From Limnoperna fortunei (Eukaryota; Mollusca; Bivalvia; Mytilida; Modiolidae), in contig OX104117.1 in NCBI GenBank assembly GCA_944474755.1, positions 78,654,926-78,718,925 on the forward strand: a DNA stretch of 64,000 nucleotides, given 5' to 3'. Under the pieces are notes generated by a model that was not told the origin of the DNA, made no database searches, and saw only the letters and a program-made list of their open reading frames with translations. The translations under genes were made by a program, and so were the position numbers. Positions 59,611-64,000 of this stretch are shown one piece after another; the first letter of the stretch is position 1, and each line of letters starts with the position of its first letter.

Positions 59611-60130
59611 AATAGAAACACCACGTTCAGCTATCAATGTCCTGCCTCTCTTTGGCATGGAATCAATGTTTATCTTGTTTATATTGTTCTTTGTGGAAGT
59701 ATTCCCAACAAATGTTGTAACGCATTAGTAAGTTAAACTAGTGTTTGAAGTTGCGGTTGGCGCCTGCGCACACGTTTGTTAAGTGTGTTACATAGATTCT
59801 TGATTGATAAAAATCTGGCGACTTCAAATGCCTAGATAACACAATCAAGAAAGTCCGTAGTTACAAGTGCTCTAAGTATTATCCTGCTAAAATAACTCCC
59901 TCTGTCGATTGATAGCAAGCAACAAGTGTGGTGTCAAGATATTGTCTCTATAACGTTCAGCCGTCAAACTGGTTGATTGTTAACCAAATTTGTCCTGCAA
60001 TCATATTTTTTTAACCCACACCATGATGCTGCCACCATCTTATCAGCCCACATCGTGTACGAAAACTTCACTGAAACACCCATTTTATGCCATGAATGGT
60101 GACAAACCCAAATGCAGCGATCTTTAGTGG
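59611..60130 (-). pseudogene. Tc1-like transposase remnant (C-terminal part)
   Basis: The minus strand keeps the Tc1-family order in broken frames. RDHRCIWVCHHSWHKMG lies near 60130-60080, with MVAASWCGL at the position of the family's 'SVMVWGG' block. KKYDCRTNLV and LTPH-like and LLSI segments follow, then TTDFLDCVI, RVRRRQPQLQTLV and the C-terminal IDSMPKRGRTLIAERGVSIR. Stops and frameshifts are frequent, so the copy is inactive. No terminal inverted repeats were identified. Confidence 0.68.
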
Positions 60131-61101
60131 TGTTGCCTGTCATTTCTAAGACGATCTTGCAATTACCCAGACTGGTAAAACCTCAACCAAATGCGTAAAA
60201 TTGAACTCCGGTAGACATTAATTCAAGAACAACCTCTAGTTCTGACTCACAGACTGACCGATTGTTACTTTACGTGACAATTGCACTGATTCAATCTTGG
60301 TATTGCACTATTGTCATGTACAAATTACTTACCCTGATTTTATAAATGATTGTGTAACGGATAATTTAAGCACCTTTTTTAAGTAAGGCACGTTCTCAGT
60401 TTGGCTGCAGAATTTTTGTGATTAGCATGTTTTGTTGTATTAAAAGTCTCTTGGCATGATACAATATTATCCATCCATGAATACATTACAATGTTTTTTT
60501 TTATTAGGACATACCTAAAACTGAAAACTGTATTACAAAGTTTTATTTTACTTATACGCATTTCGTTTTTGCAGTGTGCATATTTTTTTGCATCTGTGTT
60601 AGTATTTGAATAGATGCCTAAGGATGCCTAACTTTTCTTTTTCCAAGTCCGTATTGTGTTTAGAATCTATTATTTATTCCTAGTACTGCTACAGTATTTC
60701 TCGTAACTCGAGATTCTTAAACATTGGCGACATCATACATTTGTACTATCTCTTGCGGTTTATAACCAAACTTTAGACTATTAAAAAATTGCCAGAAAAG
60801 CTCAGGCGTACATTTACTAAAAATACATATGACTTGTTTTATTCTACTTTATGTGAGCATGTACCACTCAGCTATAATTTAAATAAACATCTGAAAAGAT
60901 AGTTTAATTTTAAGAAGTTAAATTCATTTAAAGATTAAAGACAAAGAACGACTGCGTAATTTACATTTATATCACTTGGATAAGGAAGGAAAACAATTGC
61001 GTATTTACAACCCGGAAAGGGCTTGGAACAGTATCATCTGTAACTAGGACGTTTTAAAACATCGAGGTTATCATTATGTTTTTTCCTTTAAAACACTGAT
61101 A

Positions 61102-61156
61102 ATGGATTTTAAGATTATTTTCTTGATATCGATAATAACATCAAAGGGCAAAACAG
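61102..61156 (+). CDS. Gene C exon 1: signal-peptide exon of a possible fourth family member
   Basis: ATG at 61102. Encodes MDFKIIFLISIITSKGKT, a charged start followed by a hydrophobic core, and ends on the first base of a codon before GTAAGT. The phase-1 end and signal-peptide character fit a gene of the cluster in the same orientation as A and B. In A and B, however, the signal peptide is split over two exons. The remainder of the gene would lie beyond 64000. It could belong to an unrelated secreted protein. Confidence 0.45.
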
Positions 61157-62389
61157 GTAAGTACATACAACTAAATTATGGGAGGAGTTGTGATTATATT
61201 AACAGTTATCAAACCTAGATTTTGTTTCATAATAGTCCTGTTAAATTATTTTTCCCTTTCATTTCTAGTTTTTGCAATTCTCATCATTTAAGACTGTAGT
61301 AACTGTTTTCATAATTTAGTACGATTATGTCTGGATGTAAACTGTGTGTCGTAGCTAAGACACTAAAATATGTAATTAATTTCATTGACGTTTGTATATG
61401 TTTTTAGAAATAATGGTGTTTTAGAGGAGAAGATATATTCCTTGAAAAAAGTACTGTTTACGTGGCTAGTATATGGGCATACAGTTACAAACATATAAAT
61501 GTTGGACTGCATGGTCATATTTATTCTAATATCTTAATGCTCATATCGAGGTAAAGGGGGTTGATTAAGTTTTATTTTTAATTTTACGTTTTATTGTCTT
61601 ACGAAATACTTATTTTGTTGATAAAGATACGTAAAAACTCACGAATCAATTTGTCTGACACAATAAAATAGTAGAAAGGATAGCGCTAAACACTCCTATT
61701 AAGCTTTTATTTATTGGTAAACCCGCAGTCATTACAATTTTTAAAGTTCATTAAAATATCTATAACAACATTATTACAGTCGCAGTAATTATCGTCTTTA
61801 CGTACTTCCTTTCTATTTAAATTTATTAAATTTCATCATAAGAAGAATTTTTATTAGTTTGTTTTTGGTTACATTGTGAAATACTACAAAAAAGACGCTC
61901 AACATAATGCAGAATGTATATGATTATTTTAATTATATAAAAACAGTAAAAGAGTGACATGAAATTGATATAAAACATGTTCACATATCAAAACCGGAAA
62001 CATATAAAATGTGTATTTCCGGATCCACTGACTCATTCAACATGGGCTTGCTTTGTACGCTAAAAGAATAACGCAAACTCGGGGTGCTACACCTCTGCAG
62101 ATCAAAAACTTAAAAATATAATCAACAGGTTTAATACTTAATACGGCTCAGTGAACAAATTATTATTACGATCTAATATTATCTCGACTAGTTTTGTCAA
62201 AAATATGAGATATTAAGTTATAATTATGAGATGATGACTTCTCTTATAGATGTTTCATATTTCCGAAGTTGTCGTAGGTAATATAAGATGACAGATCTAC
62301 ATTTACCAATATTGCTTATTATCCGGCGCCCCACATTAAAATTGTTTTAAATGTTTAAGAAAATTTGTTTAAATCTGTTTTGATCCCAG

Positions 62390-62404
62390 ATCAAATGACA
62401 AGTG
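62390..62404 (+). CDS. Gene C exon 2, 15-nt micro-exon (tentative)
   Basis: Between TTGATCCCAG and GTAAGT. Joined to exon 1 it adds DQMTS and the first base of Gly, keeping phase 1, which is the phase needed to enter a domain-1 exon. Such a short exon has weak standalone support. Confidence 0.3.
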
Positions 62405-63029
62405 GTAAGTATTGCCGTAAAAATTAGTGAAAACGAGCAAATCAAATAGGCCAATATAATCGTATAAATAATGTAATGGTGCATGTTAATTACATGGCCT
62501 ATTTTTTACCTTAAAATAAAGCTTCAATAATGATAACAAGGTTAGAAAATTAACGACACCAGATATCAGACTAGCGTTTCGTCTAATCGTGATACCAGGA
62601 AAAAAATTACTTATATAAACCATGTTTATAATTCTGAAAGAAGCACAAAACAGTGGTTACTAGTTTAATAAAACGTTAAGGTCAGATCAGGACGTAAATG
62701 CAATTAAGAACGACACTGAGTGTGTATCAGTTATCGCCGTGTAATTATGACCGCGTACATTTTGCTGTCTTTTGAGCACTATGAATAAGAACGATACAAT
62801 TGTTGGTCTTAAATAAAATTACCTTAAGATACAAAGAAATAACAGTAACATATTCTGTAACTTGGAACATATTGGAGTATACAGAAGCTTTGATAATATT
62901 GGGAATTAAACATTAGATGTAAAAACCTTTAACATGAAGATTCGGCTAGTGTTGATCGGTTAAGCATGTTTTTCAACAGTATATCGCTTAAGGAATTTAC
63001 CTTTGTTGTATGCATATATATAACCATAG

Positions 63030-63370
63030 TCTTTGTTCTATATTTACACTAACGCAAACAATCAACGGGTGTGTACAGACAAAAGTATAGTAACAGTGAC
63101 TAAGAAAAATAGCAAAGAAAAGCGACCGAACAACAACAGCCAAAAGTCAAGGGACAGTAACAATCGGGATATACAAACATGCACAGCAACAAAACAAAAA
63201 CCAAAATCTCTAAAACAGAAAAAGAGTCGCCGAACCCAATAAGAACCATGGGTGCACCCAGATGCTCCGCGGGCGAGTAAGCAGTGGCTGTCTCTAATTA
63301 GACCCCGTCGGGTTACTCATTGTCATGTCTAGGAAAAAGTTAAATCCAGGAATAACGTAACGTAACGTAT
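63030..63370 (+). repeat. Dispersed repeat, copy 2
   Basis: A Lys/Asn/Ser-rich 69-codon open frame followed by CCATGGGTGCACCCAGATGC, then ACTCATTGTCATGTCTAGG and AAAAAGTTAAA. It parallels 2935-3180. The open frame is simple-sequence-like and belongs to the repeat. Confidence 0.4.
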
Positions 63371-64000
63371 ATGAAAAGGAGATAAAACAATAAAGTGTTC
63401 AATAAAAAAGTTTTAAACTTTTTATCAAGTTTGTTTTCCTTAATGCTCGCGACAAATCCTCAGCTCTGTGCATTTTACATAAAGCGAATACTTTGAAAAC
63501 ACCGCCACTGCACTCATCTATGTGTCTACTGTTTTCATAAATGATCAATTCTCAAATGTGTAGTCATTCACATGTTACTACAATAATGCATTCATGCTGT
63601 TATAATGTACCAAAAGCATTTTAAAATTTTATAAAGAGTGGCCAACTTTATACAGAATAGTGATAAGGAATATAATGTGTATTTATATGTATATGAATGA
63701 GTTATCAAACTATATCAACAAATTGACGTGTGGATGATTGTCGTATTCTCATAATTTTCCATATCTTGCAAATGTTGTTTAATATTTAATCTTTAGTAAA
63801 TAAGTTTGAAAATAAGTGTATATATGCAGCACGAAACTTTTTATTATTCTGTACATTGTATCTCGAACCTCATAATGATTTTTTCACTTCCGGGTGCTGT
63901 GGATAAGCAGTTTAATACCTCTTGATGTTGGACAATTTTGTCTTTAATAGATCAAGTTTTTTCTTATTTTTTAGAATAATTTTATATTTATGTGTAGATG

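Overview
The window is animal (metazoan) nuclear DNA: AT-rich, with small exons separated by kilobase introns with GT-AG borders, and dense in interspersed repeats. A tRNA-headed SINE ending in a 'GGCGTTAAAC...CAAACAAA' tail, RTE and CR1/jockey-like LINE remnants, a hAT remnant, a Tc1-like remnant and fold-back elements suggest a lophotrochozoan, most likely a bivalve mollusc. No bacterial features are present. Open reading frames in a single frame are nearly all noise. The real genes become visible only by splicing short exons.

Main content: a cluster of paralogous genes for secreted, cysteine-rich proteins with two Ly6/uPAR-like (three-finger-like) domains. Gene A (+, 23492-33626) and gene B (+, 43050-51434) are both complete. 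Each has nine coding exons of identical lengths (10, 48, 83, 72, 148, 92, 69, 136, 35 nt) and encodes 230 residues plus stop. Gene D (-, 16103 down to 347) is a diverged paralogue facing away from gene A. Seven of its exons are in the window and the last two would lie before position 1. A possible fourth gene, C (+), starts at 61102 and runs off the right end; only a signal-peptide exon and a 15-nt exon are visible. In each protein a hydrophobic N-terminus is followed by two copies of a three-exon module with phases 1-0, 0-0, 0-1, so each module is one phase-symmetric domain. The second domain ends in a classical CC-x4-CN signature. Genes A and B also have a short Cys-containing tail and no GPI-like hydrophobic end, so the products are probably soluble and secreted.

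Layout: 1-16.1 kb gene D, whose 8.4-kb intron holds an old inverted-repeat element (4.3-8.5 kb), SINEs and a satellite-like array. 16.1-23.5 kb head-to-head interval with an RTE LINE fragment and an unidentified decayed coding stretch. 23.5-33.7 kb gene A, with a near-perfect 83-bp palindrome and hairpin elements in introns. 33.7-43.0 kb transposon graveyard (CR1/jockey-like LINE, then a hAT transposase remnant). 43.0-51.5 kb gene B. 51.5-61.1 kb repeats, including a well-preserved 3.1-kb fold-back element (55743-58838) with a 6-bp target duplication, a 53-bp-arm hairpin and a Tc1-like remnant. 61.1-64.0 kb the start of gene C.

The exon models rest on conserved splice sites, preserved phase and paralogue-to-paralogue similarity read by eye. 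The function of the proteins (toxin-like, immune, matrix or signalling) cannot be decided from the sequence.
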